This document shows positions 45,782-58,047 of a stretch of DNA of 64,000 nucleotides, piece by piece. The first letter of the stretch is position 1. Each line of letters begins with the position of its first letter. The notes below the pieces were generated by a model. The model saw only the letters and a program-made list of their open reading frames with translations. It was not told the DNA's origin and did not search any database. The translations under genes were made by a program, and so were the position numbers. Origin of the DNA: Pleurostoma richardsiae (Eukaryota > Ascomycota > Sordariomycetes > Calosphaeriales > Pleurostomataceae); NCBI GenBank assembly GCA_030052745.1, contig JANBVO010000072.1, positions 1 through 64,000 of the forward strand, read 5' to 3'.

Positions 45782-46487
45782 CGAGGCCGTTGGACATCTT
45801 CATCCTGAAAGCTAACTGGATCATCGAAGAGCCCTGACGGAGACACATCGAGTCTGTTGAATTGTATGAATCAACAAGCTCGGGTCCCGGACATATAGAA
45901 GATCTAATCCGCAGCACTGTGGCTTCCTATAACTATCTCCTACATCTACGACCTACACAGAAGCCTTCTCTCTCTCTAATACAACTAATACAACACATAC
46001 CTAACCGACACTCGTATCCTCCTTCCAACAGAGTCTCCCACGTCAGCGAGATTTCGTATTTAATAGACATAGGATGAAGTCCTATTTGAGTCCACCTCCG
46101 CCTGGTCCCCCATCTGCCGCTTTGGTCTCCCCCACCAGCTACGTTCTGTGTTCCTCATGGATCTGGAGGGCACGTCACATCCCGAGATGCGTCATGCCAA
46201 TCGCTTCACGTCCTCACATTTAGCCGCGGGCATTCCCCCCACCGGCAACCACAGCTCTGGTTGACGGCTCCTTATTATCCGTCTGCATTGGAAAGCCCCG
46301 CCATGGACGGAAGAGCCCTGATAGGAGCCCGTGTCGATGCGAGGGAGCGGGATAATATCGAGCGAGCCGCGTTCCGTACATATCGAGTTGCCGAATCCAT
46401 TGGGTTGTCTTTATACCCCGGGTCCGTGGGAGCTGGCATCTGCTTGTCTTCGTTCTTTCTCTCCTCCTGCTTTCTGTCTCAAGCACA

Positions 46488-48777
46488 ATGGAGCCCAAGA
46501 CCGGCATGGTGCTCGGCTACGACGCGGTCCATCCGTTCTCCAAAGTGAAGCTGACGGACAAGGCCTCCGTGCAGGAGCTCCTGCGGACTCTCCTTGATCC
46601 GCTCGAGCCTTTCTTCTCACCCACCAAGGCCCGGATACGATGTCCCGGCGCGACAGCCGTGCGGTTCGACCAAACTGCCTCTGAAGTGGAGGGGATCTGC
46701 CGTCCACTCTGGGGCTTGGCGTGCCTCCTCGCGGGAGGAGGCGACTACCATGGCAAGGACTGGTGGATCGAAGGCATCAAGTCCGGGACAGATCCAGAAA
46801 ACCCCGAGTACTGGGGGTTCCCGCGGGACAATGATCAGAGGATGGTTGAGATGTGTCCTCTCGGTATGATACCTGCTTAGAGGGTATAAGGCGACCTTTT
46901 AGCTGACCCGACTTCCTCAGGCTTTGCGTTGGCCGTGGCCCCTGTTTTCTGGGACTCCATGTCGGGGAGAGAGCGGGCCAATGTCGAAGCCTGGCTTGGC
47001 AATTCTATCAATGAGAAGAAGTATGACACTCTGGAGTCGAGAACAGGGATGAATCGCGTGCTAACTGTATCTTCAGTATGCCGAATACCAACTGGCTGTG
47101 GTTCAGAGTGTTCGCCAACCTTGGCTTGAAAAATAACGGCGGCAAGTTCTCCCAGGAGCGCCTGGACAGTGACATTGAGCATCTGAACACGTTCTACCGC
47201 GGAGGCGGCTGGTCTAACGACGGGCCGGAAGGCATCCATCGTGAGCGAGTCCCTTTTATCCCGTGCTGGACACGGCTCTGTAGCCACGAGTCTCTGACTT
47301 CTTGTAAGAGATGGACTACTACTCCTCCAGCTTCGCAATACAGTTCTTGCAGCTCCTCTACGCCAAGCTGGCAGGAGAGGACGAGCCAGCGCGTGCCGCG
47401 GAGTTCAAAAAGCGAGCCCAGATGATTGCCCTTGACCTCGTCCACTACTACGACAGGGAAGGACGATCAATTCCCTTTGGCCGTAGCGTAGGCTATCGCT
47501 TCGCCATGGTGTCGTTCTGGGGTGCCCTGGCGTACGCTGATGTCGAGCTTCCGGCGCCCCTGACGTGGGGCATGGTCAAGGGCATTGTGCTTCGTCACCT
47601 GAGGTGGTGGCAGACGCAGCACAACATCTGGAGTCCCGCTGGGACGCTCACCATCGGATATTCGTACCCGAACATGTACATGGCGGAGAATTACAACAGT
47701 CCTGGAAGTCCGGTACGTTGCAAGTTCTTAAGAATTTAGATACGATCTGACTTTTTCCCTCACAGTACTGGGCATGTCTCGCCTTCATCTGCCTGGCCAT
47801 CCCTGAGGACCACCCCTTCTGGACGTCAGAGGAGGAGTCTCCTTGGGATCATATCCCCAAGGTCAAGGCGTTGCCACAGCCAGGACATATAACGAGGTGC
47901 TCATTTCCTCTACTGGACTATGTCTCTCACCTTCACGATGCTGAACTTTAATAGCTACCTCGGCGGCCACTGCATGCTCCTCTCCTCCGGCCAAGCCTGC
48001 AGCTACCCCATGAAGGGCACCCACGCCAAGTACGGCTGCTTCGCCTACAGCAGCGCCTACGCCTACTCCGTCCCGCCCGGCCTCTTCACCCTGGAGCAGT
48101 ACGCCCTCGCCTCGCAGCTCGGCCTCTCCGACGACGGCGGCGAGTACTGGAAGACGCGGCGCCTGTGCGAGCGCGCCGGCATCGAGGACCGCGGCGGCGC
48201 CGGGCCCGTGCTCGTGTCCGTGTGGCGGCCCTTCCCGGACGTGAAGGTCACGACGTATCTGGTCCCGCCGGACGGGTCCGCGCCCAACTGGCACCTGCGG
48301 GCGCACCGCGTCGAGGCGGGCCGCGGGGTCATGACGGCGGACGGGTCGTTCGCGATCCGCAACGAGCGGTCGCCCGACGGGCGGTACCTCGACCTGTACG
48401 ATCCGGCAAAGTGCGAGGGGACGCGCCCGCGCATCATCGGCAACTACGACGTCGGCACGCCGGAGGGGTGGGCGGCGGGGCGGGAGGGCGCGTTCGCGGT
48501 GTCGGCGGGAGCGGTGGGGATCCGGGCGCTGGAAGGGGAGGCGGCAGGGAGGAGGGCGATGCTGGTGAATGCGGACCCGAACTCGAACTTGGTGGAGAGC
48601 AGGTCGGTGATCCCGACGCTGCAGCATACGATCAAGAAGGGAGAGACGGTGTGGTATGTCTCGGGGATATATGCTAAGCCGTCTGGGGAGAGTGTCCCGA
48701 AGGAGACGTATCTGGATGGGTGGGAGAAGCCGCCGGTGATCCCCGGGTGGCTGGAGGCGGAGATGGGAAGCTTGTAG
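46488..48777 (+). CDS. DUF2264-domain protein, six exons
   Basis: Exons were read as 46488-46863, 46921-47020, 47077-47240, 47309-47712, 47766-47896 and 47955-48777. The total is 1998 nt, giving 665 aa. Every intron is 50-70 nt with GT..AG ends, and phases close across all five (for example [55 protein letters not shown]). The sequence is a full-length DUF2264 protein, predicted cytosolic with no signal peptide. The N-terminal two thirds is helical and aromatic-rich, reminiscent of alpha/alpha-barrel carbohydrate enzymes, and the C-terminal third is beta-rich. No catalytic residue is established for the family that I know of, so the role is unassigned. It is convergent with SER1. Confidence 0.87.
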
Positions 48778-49028
48778 GAGGGATAAGACAGGAGAGTGGC
48801 ATCTTATAGATGAATTTCTTTATCCTATTCCCAAGTGGCGCATTCTCTCTGCGTCGGGTAGAAGGGCCGCCGCTACATTCAAGTGCTCTTGTAGCCCCCT
48901 TTTTGTATCCCCTATTCCACTGATCGATCGACAATCATTCTTTTTGCAAACATGCTGAAGAATTATTAGCACTTTTCCTTGATACCGAGACCTCAAGTTG
49001 ATATGAGTCCTGATTGCAATTCCTCTCC

Positions 49029-50435
49029 TTATGCCGCGAAAGAGTTGATAAAAGCAGCCAACTTCTCAGCCCCCTCCAGAGGGATCGAGTTGTAGTTGCT
49101 AGCACGAATACCACCCACGCTCCTATGTCCCTTCAGACCTGTCAAGCCCTGATCTGTTGCCTGCTTCAAGAAGGCCTTCTCGGCCTCGTCGACATTGCCA
49201 CCCTATTGACAGTGTCAGATGCATCCCCGGATGCTCGAGAGGACTGCACGTACCTTGGTCACCCGGAAGCAGATGTTCATCCTTGAGCGGACCGTCTTGT
49301 CGGGCACGATCCTGTAGACATCAGGGTGCGCCTCCAACGCAGCATAGATGATCTGTGCCTTCTTGTTGGCGAGAGCCTCCTGGCCGTCCACTTTGTCGGG
49401 GAACGTCGCCAGGAGCTTCTTGAGCACCTGGCCGGCGATGTATACACTGAGTGGCTGTCAGCGCCTGATACCCGTCACTCATCTCTTACTCGATAGAGGT
49501 GCTTAGACTTACTCAAAGATGCTGAGGGTGTTATATAAGCTGTTGTTTTTTGCTATGGTCTCATACGAGAAGATAATGGGAGGGATGGGAAGGCCGAGCT
49601 TCCTCATTAGCGCCGGCGACGGCTGGATCGTCGTGGGCGGTAGGAAACTCTTCTTGATGACCACGACGGTGATTCCGGTAGAACCGAGATTCTTCTGGGC
49701 ACCGAAGAAGAAAGCCGAGTAGTTCTTCACCGGCACCCTCCTGGACAGGATGTTGGACGACATATCCGCCACAACGATCGGCCCGCTCCCGTCCGCCTTG
49801 GGCGCTAGCACCGTCGGGAAGCCGGGGAACTCGACGCCGTCGACCGTCTCGTTCTCGCAGAGATACACCATCGCCGCGTCCTCGGACAGCTTCCACGTGC
49901 TCTCGTCGGGGATCTTGCCGAACTTGCCGCCGTTGGCCTCCCGCGCGTCCGCCACGAGGTTCACGCGCTCGGGCCCCAGGAGCCGCTGCGCCTCCTGGTA
50001 CGCCTTGAGCGACCAGCTGCCGGTGACGACGTAGTCGACCTTGAGCCGCTCGTCCACGGCCTTCTGCAGCTCGCGCGCCAGCATGGCGCCGTCGGCGTCC
50101 GCCTCCGCGACGCCGCTGGCCGCGAGGATGGCGGCCTTCTGGCGGGCGACCCAGGCGCCGACCATGTTGTAGACGGTGGCGGAGAACTCGCCGGTGCCGC
50201 CGCCCTGCATGAAGAGCACGTCGTAGTCGGCGGCGGGCACGTCCAGGTAGGTGGCCAGGTCGGCCTTGGCGGCGGCGAGGATGTCGGCGGCGATCTGCGA
50301 GCGGTGCGAGTGCTCGGCGACGCCCAGGCCGGTGTGGTCGTAGTCGACGAGGGCCTGCGCGGCCCTCTCGAGGACGTCGGTGGCGAGCAGCGCAGGGCCG
50401 GCACCGAAGTAGGTGATGTCGGAGCGGGCGGGCAT
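49029..50435 (-). CDS. SER1: Phosphoserine aminotransferase
   Basis: This PLP enzyme makes 3-phosphoserine from 3-phosphohydroxypyruvate and glutamate, the second step of serine synthesis. Exons are 49513-50435, 49254-49446 and 49029-49202. Introns of 66 and 51 nt (GTAAGT to CTCAG; GTACGT to AATAG) join TLSIF to [13 protein letters not shown] and CFRVTK to [11 protein letters not shown], giving 429 aa. The PLP-binding Lys248 lies in [11 protein letters not shown]. The N-terminal [14 protein letters not shown] and the C-terminal [13 protein letters not shown] with its phosphate-binding arginine are present. The protein is longer than bacterial SerC (about 360 aa), as in filamentous fungi. It is divergent from the SDR-fold gene. 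Confidence 0.95.
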
Positions 50436-51419
50436 CTTGCTGTTCTCGGTCTTGCAGCGGAGGTGAAGGAGGCTGCAGCTCTGGGAGGAGTGCCGGGAGT
50501 TGCAGATGCGTGTCTGTGAGCCTCTTACCTCTTATATGAGCCTCTCACATGAGATACTGAGTCAATCTTGAAAATTGTCGGCCGTTTTTGCCGGTCTCGG
50601 ATCTAAGGGTCGCACGACGCACGCCAATGACAGCGACGTGAGTCATGCTTTCCCCAGATTCTGGCGCAACCCGCTGCGCTAAAAGGCTGTCTTGTCTGTC
50701 TTGTCGTGGGGTTTGGTATCTTGAGTGCCGTTCGGTACCTGCTTTTGCTGCTGCTGTTACTGCGAAGGGTGCGTTCTGTCTATGGTCTTGGCTATCTAGC
50801 AAATCTCCTTGTGGGAGGCCGTTTGGCCTCACCGGTATCTCTTTCTCCTATCCGAATGATGTATATACAGCACTTACGGATAGCTATCATGAAATCTTGA
50901 AGCCTCTCCGCGAAAATATCACGAGAGACCCCTTTTGATAGTTGAGGCTGTCAATTCCAATTCTTGCCAGTTCAGCGTCGCTGCATAATGACCGTAATAG
51001 GCTTCCAATTAGCCGTATGGGCGGCGTTCATGACGGACGCAATTGTTGGCGCCGAACATTAGGGCTGAATTACTCACCCGTGAAGAGACCCAGAGCGGTC
51101 CAGAACACACTGAACTTTCAGCGCTTCAAACAGTTTCACAACCCCGCTCTCAGATGCCTGATTGACGTCGGTGCTTCTCAACAAGAGTGCGCGACATCAA
51201 ACATTGGACACCTTATCTCGAGAGCCAGATGCCATTGTCCCTGTTATGTAGAATTTGCGCCTCGTCATGATATCTCGAAATAGCAGAGACAAGCATGGCT
51301 GAGAGAAAGAACTCTGAAGCTGGGCCTTCCAGGCACGCACACTCTATTCCCCCCGTGTCCTTCCGTAAGATGCCCCTGTGCTCACCTGGTTGTCTCGTTG
51401 AGAGCCAAATTTGCTGACG
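50436..51419. promoter_or_regulatory. Divergent region SER1 / SDR-fold gene
   Basis: About 1 kb. A near start-proximal tract repeats the word TATGAGCCTCTCACATGAG next to a similar GAGCCTCTTACCTC around 50518-50552. No supported gene; an open frame at 50645-50938 has no family resemblance. Confidence 0.35.
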
Positions 51420-52490
51420 ATGGTTCCAGCTACTCATAACTCACCAAGGACATGGTTTCTCACTCAAGGGCTGTCACCCCTGGCCATCAGGTTAATCCGG
51501 CTGCTCCTCGCTCACGGCGACTATGTCGTGGCTTGTCTCCCGCCCCTCGAGATCGAGCATGAGGACCGGAGCGCCGAGTTCCGAGAGCTCATCAACGAAT
51601 GCAAGAGTGCCCGGAAGGACAGGGAGGGCTGGAAGGACAGGATCCGCGGCATACGCTGCGACGGGCGCTCCATGGGCCAATGCAGTGCCGCCGTCGCGGA
51701 AGCCGTCCAGGTCTTTGGCCGCATCGACATTCTGCTTTGCTGCAAATCCCAAGCTGTCGTCGGCACGGTGGAGGAGCTCTCTACGACGCCGGCCACCCGG
51801 AATCTCGTGCGCGACGAGTTCGAGACCATCTTCTTCTCGCAAATCAACTTCATCAAGGCCGCGCTACCTCAGCTGCGGACCCAGCACACCGGCCACATCA
51901 TCGTGCTCACGAGCATCGGCGGCCACATCGGGACACCGGGGATGCCGATCCACACGGCCGCCACGTGGGCGCTCGAGGGGTTCTGCGACTCGCTCGCCTA
52001 CGAGATCGCGCCGTTCAACATCAGGGTGACCATCGTGCAGCCGAACAAGGAGGTCCCCTCGCTCACGAACCGGATCCTCTTCGCGCCCCAGCTGCCGTGG
52101 TACGAGAGCGACGTGAACCCGGCGCCCAGCGTGCGGGACATGCTCGGCGCCGTGCTCAACGCCGACCCGGACACGGCGGTCGGGGACCCGTCGGAGGCGG
52201 CGGAGGTGCTGGCCCGGTTCCCCAAGCTGCCGGGCCAGGCGGCGGACCGGCTGGTCATGGAGACGGTGCACGCGCTGACCGCCATCGGGGGCCACGAGAA
52301 CCCGCCCGCCAGGCACATCGTGGGCTTCGAGGGGGCCATGGCGGTCAAGGAGAAGCTGAAGACGGTGACGGAGGAGCTCGAGGACTTTGTGGAGGCGAGC
52401 CTGTCGGTGGACATCTTCGAGAGCGAGCTGAAGGATGAGGCTAGGGAGGGGAAGGCGGAGGCTGAACACGTGGAGATCGCTTCTGGATGA
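51420..52490 (+). CDS. Short-chain dehydrogenase-fold protein with eroded active site (probable pseudoenzyme)
   Basis: A single exon from ATG 51420 (the frame upstream begins TTG) gives 356 aa. The fold is recognisably SDR: a beta-1/alpha-1 start FLTQGLSPLAIRLIRLLLAH, a strand plus catalytic-serine segment IIVLTSIGGHIGTPG, then ALEGFCDSLAYEIAPFNIRVTIVQP. Yet the key motifs differ. The cofactor motif TGxxxGxG reads T15-Q-G-L-S-P-L-A22. The NNAG strand reads LLCCKSQAVVG. Ser165 is kept, but the Tyr of YxxxK, 13 residues on, is His178 and the Lys is Thr182. The SDR post-catalytic PG is PN. The exact Ser-x12 spacing makes the alignment firm. It may bind a ligand or partner rather than catalyse. 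The family looks intact otherwise, with no frame breaks. Confidence 0.82.
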   Translation: MVPATHNSPRTWFLTQGLSPLAIRLIRLLLAHGDYVVACLPPLEIEHEDRSAEFRELINECKSARKDREGWKDRIRGIRCDGRSMGQCSAAVAEAVQVFGRIDILLCCKSQAVVGTVEELSTTPATRNLVRDEFETIFFSQINFIKAALPQLRTQHTGHIIVLTSIGGHIGTPGMPIHTAATWALEGFCDSLAYEIAPFNIRVTIVQPNKEVPSLTNRILFAPQLPWYESDVNPAPSVRDMLGAVLNADPDTAVGDPSEAAEVLARFPKLPGQAADRLVMETVHALTAIGGHENPPARHIVGFEGAMAVKEKLKTVTEELEDFVEASLSVDIFESELKDEAREGKAEAEHVEIASG

Positions 52491-53181
52491 TGTGTATTGC
52501 CCATGACGGTCCGCTCGTGTATAGAGCTCGGAGTGAAGTGACTGGCAGACCAGCCCGAGTATACAGGAGAGAAGCACGGAAAAGGGGAGAAGGGAGGCGG
52601 ATCACTCAACCTATTGGATTGGAGAGGTGTATGACTCTGCGAACCTCGGCTTTGTTGTTACTGATGCCAGGGAATGGCGTTTGATTTATCTATATCTTAC
52701 GTTTGGCTTAGATAAGTTGACCTTGTTGACGTCCTTTCTACTTGTCGTGAACTGAAAAGGGTGCCTTTCCGTGCGTGTGCTCTTTACACTATAGGCACTG
52801 GGGTAAGGGTGTTTAATTAAGCAGGGAGAATGGGGGAATTCCCAGACGCTTGGACCAGCCGCGAGCTCGAACTGTCCTCGACTGCTGCAGCTGCCAGACA
52901 ATCGCATTGAAGGTACGGAAACCACCAGCATTTGTAAACTGCAAACAGTCTTCCAGTCACGCCGCCTACAGCCGGGCCTAGCGATCCCGAGGAGGAGAGG
53001 ATAAGGCTCTCAAGAGCGGCTCGCTTTCTTAGAGGCCAAACAACAGCCACAGCACGCGACAGATCGCTCGGCGCAACCCAAAGTACCGTACATACAGCGA
53101 GAGGCGGTCGACATGTGGGAGGGCCCGACGAGCTGCGAAGCTGCGCCAGAGTAACACCGGGGGGATGAGAACACGCCAACA
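52491..53181. other. Intergenic region SDR-fold gene to TRS120
   Basis: About 690 bases holding the SDR 3' UTR and the TRS120 promoter. No gene seen. Confidence 0.4.
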
Positions 53182-56100
53182 ATGAGCATCGATCCTCTCC
53201 TGCCTATCGCCCCTGCGAGGGTGAAGGCACTGGTGCTTCCTCTCGGCCACATCAAGCGCGACCGCTTCGCTTCCTTCTTGGACAGGCTCAAGAGCGAACA
53301 TGTCGTCCACCTTCGCGATATCAGCGCCGACGGGCGCCCGAACAGAAGTATGTGCTATTTTCTCCCTCCCTAGCTCGTGAAGAGGAGGCCTGCAGCGACT
53401 CTAACCTTCTGCCCATCTATTCAGACATGTTCTCGCCGCTGGCATTTCCAGCGGGCGCCATCTTCTACGAACTCATAACACACGCCCCGCCTCCTTCGCA
53501 TCTCGCCCTCTCCCCCTTCGATCTATATCGGGAGCCCCTTGCGATCATTGCGCTGGCCGACGGCGCCGAGCTCGAGAGCGTCCTTTTCAGCAAGCGGCAG
53601 TCTGGGGGACCGACTATTGCGGAGCGGAACATTCGAACGCTATATCAGGAGCTGGAGGACCTGCGCGACGCTTATCCGAAAGCTATTGTACACCAGGTCC
53701 TCCTCTTCGACTACTTAGAATCTGAGCACCATGTCCCTATACCCGAAGGACTGGTGCCTATTCCACCCCCCGAGCACTGCAAACGGACGACAATGCGGAC
53801 GGCCATGTGTGACATCTCGTCTTTGCTCCTGGCAGAGATGACCACTCTAGCCAAGTCGTTCGAGGCTATGAATTATATCGATTCCCCGGGCCAGTCGTCC
53901 ACCATACGCCAACTAAATGGGTCATCTTGGGGGGAGGATTCAAACACGTTACTGCGCCGGAATTCGCAGTACTCGATGCCGAACTCGCGGTCAATATCGG
54001 CCAATGCGTTGCCGGACAGGAGCCAGGCGAGGATGTCTATGCCTGTCCCTTTCAAAGGCCTACCCATCGGCTCCAGCAGCTCAACTCCAGGCCGCCCTTC
54101 GACTCCTGTGAAGAGCGGCCTCTCCAACCCCCCAACCACCTTCGACGACATCGCGAACGGGGAGAATCACGAACCTACGAGCCCGGAACAGACGATGCCC
54201 CCGCGCCCCGATAGTGCCGGCGGCTTCAGGACGCAGAGCCAGGATCGAGTGTCGGTCCAGGGCTTTGGCCCGGGTGGGCTCAATGAGAGGTGGAGAAACA
54301 AGGGGAAGGGGAGGGTGACCATCGTCGTGGGGTCCCTCTACCTTCAGGCGGGACGCTGGACCGACGCCCTAAAGGAGCTTATAGACGGGGCTACCATAGC
54401 TAAGTCGATTAATGATCATCTCTGGCACGGGAAGGCTCTCGAGCTCATACTCATATGTCTAATCCTTCTTGGATGGGCACGTATCGAGTTTGTGGTTCCC
54501 GCAATCTGTCTGCCACCCCCTGAAAAGGGTGCCGCCACTGCCGCGGCGGTAGAGGAGGTCGAGAGGACGGATCCCAGGCAGCCAAAACACTTGCGACATC
54601 TGCAGGTGGTCCTTCCGGATCTTCTTGACAGGATTATCGGACTTTACTCGAGGATATCTGCGGAGCATCTGCCTCCCCTTCCTCTGTCAGAAGCCATCAT
54701 CAGATTTTGCAGGACACTCACGGCGGTGCACATCGCAGACGGGCAACTGGGCGACAAGTCCATACAGATGATCATATCTGGGAACTATCCTGAGAAGACG
54801 CTTACCACCTCGCCTCGTCTGACTGTAACCCCAAGTCGGACGCTGATAGTCAACACCCTCTTCCGCGCCTTTCCTTCTTCGGGGTCGGAACTGCTCACAA
54901 CTGTGGACCGTATCGTCATCCTCAGCGGTATCGCATCTGTTTTAGGAGTCCTGGGTTTTCAGAGAAAGAAGGCCATGGTTGTGCGGGAACTCGTTTCCGT
55001 CTTGATCGGCGGGCTGGTCGAGGCCCGCACGAGAGGGGCCGCGGAGGTCGGCATCCACCCTGCTGCCGGGCTGGTGGCGCTGAATGGAGTCAACGGTCAT
55101 ACCAACGGTGCCGCAGCCCTCGAACTTGGCGAGAGTGACATCGAATTCGGCATCGATGCATTCTTGGGCCTTATCATTAAAACCTACGGTATCGTCTCTT
55201 TCGATGTGGGCATGCACGTCGAGAAGAATGCGAAGATCTTCACAGACGACTCTAACGACGGCTGCATCTCGAGGATACAGAAGCAGGCTGCTGCGAGAGC
55301 TTTTGGCATGCCACAGATTAAGCTCAACATCTTGAGAGCTTGCATAAACTTCTCTGAAGCACTCCCCGACTTCGCTGGCGTGTTGAAGTTCTCCAGTGAT
55401 CTCCTGCGCACGGCTGGAAGCGGAGTCGCCCCTGGGCCTCGCCGAGAAGATGCATCTGCAATGATCTCCGTAGAGGAACAGGTTCACCTCGCTACCAATA
55501 TCACAAAGACATTCAACTTGACGCAACGCCTGGGCCTTGATCACCTGGCTGCTGAATACTGGGACGAGTTCTTGGTAAGAGGCATTAAGCTTGAGCCTCT
55601 ATCGGTTAGTCGGACGCCTATAGAGCACACCAAGTCGGAACTACCCGGAGCTTCCACCGTCAGGACCTCGCAGGATGTCAACCCGTTCATCCACAACCCT
55701 TTCCAGAAGCAGCCCGACAAAGCCGCGGTGGTGAACACCCTCGTTGCAGGGGAGGCTGCCACATTCAGGATAACTTTACAAAACACCTATGATCTCGAGG
55801 TTGAGATCGAGAGCGCACGCTTGGATGCAGAGGGGATTGACTTTGAGTCCTCGGTCGAGAGCACTGTCATTGGCGCATACCGCACACAGGTGTTGAAGGT
55901 TAAAGGCACTCCCAAGCAGGCTGGAGCCTTGCGTATCACAGGCGCCATCATCCGCGTAAGAGGCTGTCGGGAAAGGAGATTCCCCATCTTTGCGGAACCC
56001 TGGACAGCAGATACTGAGCTGAAGGTCAAGGCGATAGGGTTGCCAGCGCTTGACAGACACCTGCTGCTACCAAGTGCGGGAGAACCACCCAAGGCGGAAG

Positions 56101-57581
56101 AGATCGCTTTGAATGTCATTTCTGAACAGCCTGTTGTGGTTGTGAAATCCACTACCCTGCCGCAGTCCTCCGTCATGATTCTCGAAGGAGAGAGACAAGT
56201 TTTCTCTGTCACCCTACGGAACCTCTCCTCTACGACACCTGCGGACTTCTTGCTCTTTACTTTCCAGGACTCGACCCAAGAGCCGTTACAGGCGGCTCTG
56301 AGCAAGCGGGATGCCACTCCCGCCGAGTTGTATGAGTATGAACTCATACTGGCCAGGAAGCAGGCGTTCCGACTACGGAAGATCGGCAACACGAAGAGAT
56401 ATATAGCTCCTGGAGCTACTGCAACCTTTGACTTTGAGATTCTTGGAAAACCCGGCCTCACGAACGGCAGCATTCAAGTCGATTATGCGTTTCTCGGAGT
56501 CCCGCCTGAAGAGGTGTCCGAGAAGTTCTTCACCCGCCAGGTGTCGCTCCAGCTCACGGTCACGGTCAATGCCAGTGTCGAGATCGCTAGGATGGATGTC
56601 CTGCCACTGCAGGGAAGCCTCCCGCAGCCGCTCTGGAACCGAACGAGCAAGAAAGAAGGAGCGAGTGATGAGCTCACTCCGGACAAGTACTGTCTGCTGA
56701 TGCTCGACCTCCGGAATGCGTGGCCGAGCAGCATGATCGCCACACTCGAGGTTGAGGATGCAACTGCCATCGAGGAACAGATCCTCCCGGGCAATACCAG
56801 CAGAGTTATTGTGCCTATAAAGAGGGTGTATCTGGAGGATCCCCATGCTTCTATACCTGCGCTCAACCCCTCACGCCAACGGCAATTTGTCGTCAGTGCG
56901 AGCAAGATATCGCCAGACATGGAGCGGACAAACAGAGAAGCGTTCTGGTATCGCGAGAAGATTCTTGACATGCTCAAGGGTAGCTGGAGGGCGGTGTCTG
57001 GCCCATCTAGAAGCGGGACCCTCGAGTTGCGCAGCATGCGCCTTACATCTCGCATGATTGAAGCTGTCAAGGTGGACGAAGTGGGCATCGACGTGTCCGT
57101 GGAAGATCCGAACGCCGCCGGACTCGAGCACGGCAGCAAGAATGTGGCCTTTGTCGACGAGTTTGTGCAGATCCGCGTGCACATCACAAACAGGACCGAG
57201 CAGCCCATCTATCCGACGGTCAGGGTCATGCCGGCGCTGTGCCACCGGCCGCTGAACGTCGCGCTCGACTTCACGCGCAAGTTCGCCTGGAACGGGACGC
57301 TGCAGCAGTTCCTGCCCCTGCTGCAGGGGAGGTCGAGCACCGACGTCGTCATCGGCGCGACTGCGCTCTGCAGGGGCGAGTTCGAGATCACGGCGTCGGT
57401 CGAGGAGACGCAGCTCTGGCGGCCGAGGACGGAGGCGGAGACGGAGGAGCAGAGGAAGAGGGGGTCGGGGCGGCCGCGATCAGATACCCAGACCATGTTA
57501 GACGCGGCGCTAGGGGCTAAGGAGCGGCGCATTTGGCATTCTAGACAGCCTTGCCACCTTGTTGTGAGGGACCGTGGATAA
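53182..57581 (+). CDS. TRS120: TRAPP II subunit TRS120 (TRAPPC9, HypA)
   Basis: This is a subunit of the TRAPP II complex, the exchange factor acting on Ypt31/Rab11 at the late Golgi. Exons are 53182-53347 and 53425-57581. The 77-nt intron (GTATGT donor, TTCAG acceptor) joins DGRPNR to NMFSPLAFPAG with a split codon, giving 1440 aa. The N-terminus MSIDPLLPIAPARVKALVLP and the segment GRVTIVVGSLYLQAGRWTDA are characteristic of fungal Trs120. A Ser/Pro-rich, variable linker covers about 175-300, the middle is alpha-solenoid, and the C-terminal half consists of Ig-like beta domains. In Aspergillus the orthologue HypA is needed for hyphal tip growth. TRS120 is co-directional with PABA synthase. 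Confidence 0.94.
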
Positions 57582-58047
57582 TGAGAGGCCGATAGATTTG
57601 AGGTGGTGATAGTTCTGGGAAAGAGATGGTTGATGATGGGTCATCTTGTAGCTATACTACTGATTCATCCGATCTCCCGCCACAAGACTCAGCCTGATTC
57701 TTCAGAGGACAATCTGCTTACTGCTCTACCTGATTGTTCTCCTGGCCAAGGTCTCACTTTGTCTCACCCAACGACTCAAAACTGGCGTGCCCAGAGAGGT
57801 TGTTGGCTCGAGGCGTGCGCTAACAAGCACTGTGGCTTTCGCTTACTGCCACCAGTCACCGACAAAATTTTACCGTCACTCCTTACTCACCTTCATAGCA
57901 GTTTGAGTTTCTCACTCACTCAAACAAGAAAACTCTCGGAGCAGATGCCTCTCCGTTTCTCACAGGCCTTGCCTGGAAGGTACTGTCCTCGAATTGCCAG
58001 ATAGGGCTGCTGCTGGCGATACTGGACCGCGTGCAAAATTGGCAAAG
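57582..58047. other. Intergenic region TRS120 to PABA synthase
   Basis: Holds the TRS120 3' UTR and the PABA synthase promoter. CT-rich, TCACTCA-like tracts lie around 57880-57930. The frame open upstream of 58048 begins with TTG, not ATG. No gene seen. Confidence 0.4.

Larger units (their letters stand above)
44398..46487. other. Intergenic region formin to DUF2264 gene
   Basis: About 2.1 kb. It contains the formin 3' UTR, a (CTA)9 microsatellite at 44526-44552, one candidate micro-ORF (45554-45781, listed separately), and the promoter of the DUF2264 gene. Nothing else is supported. Confidence 0.4.

Noticed and set aside
51864-52577. 237-codon frame opposite the SDR-fold gene
   Set aside because: Antisense shadow; Arg/His/Val composition from GC-rich third positions.
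57994-58047. 18 extra N-terminal residues for PABA synthase
   Set aside because: Begins with TTG; ATG 58048 gives the typical start.
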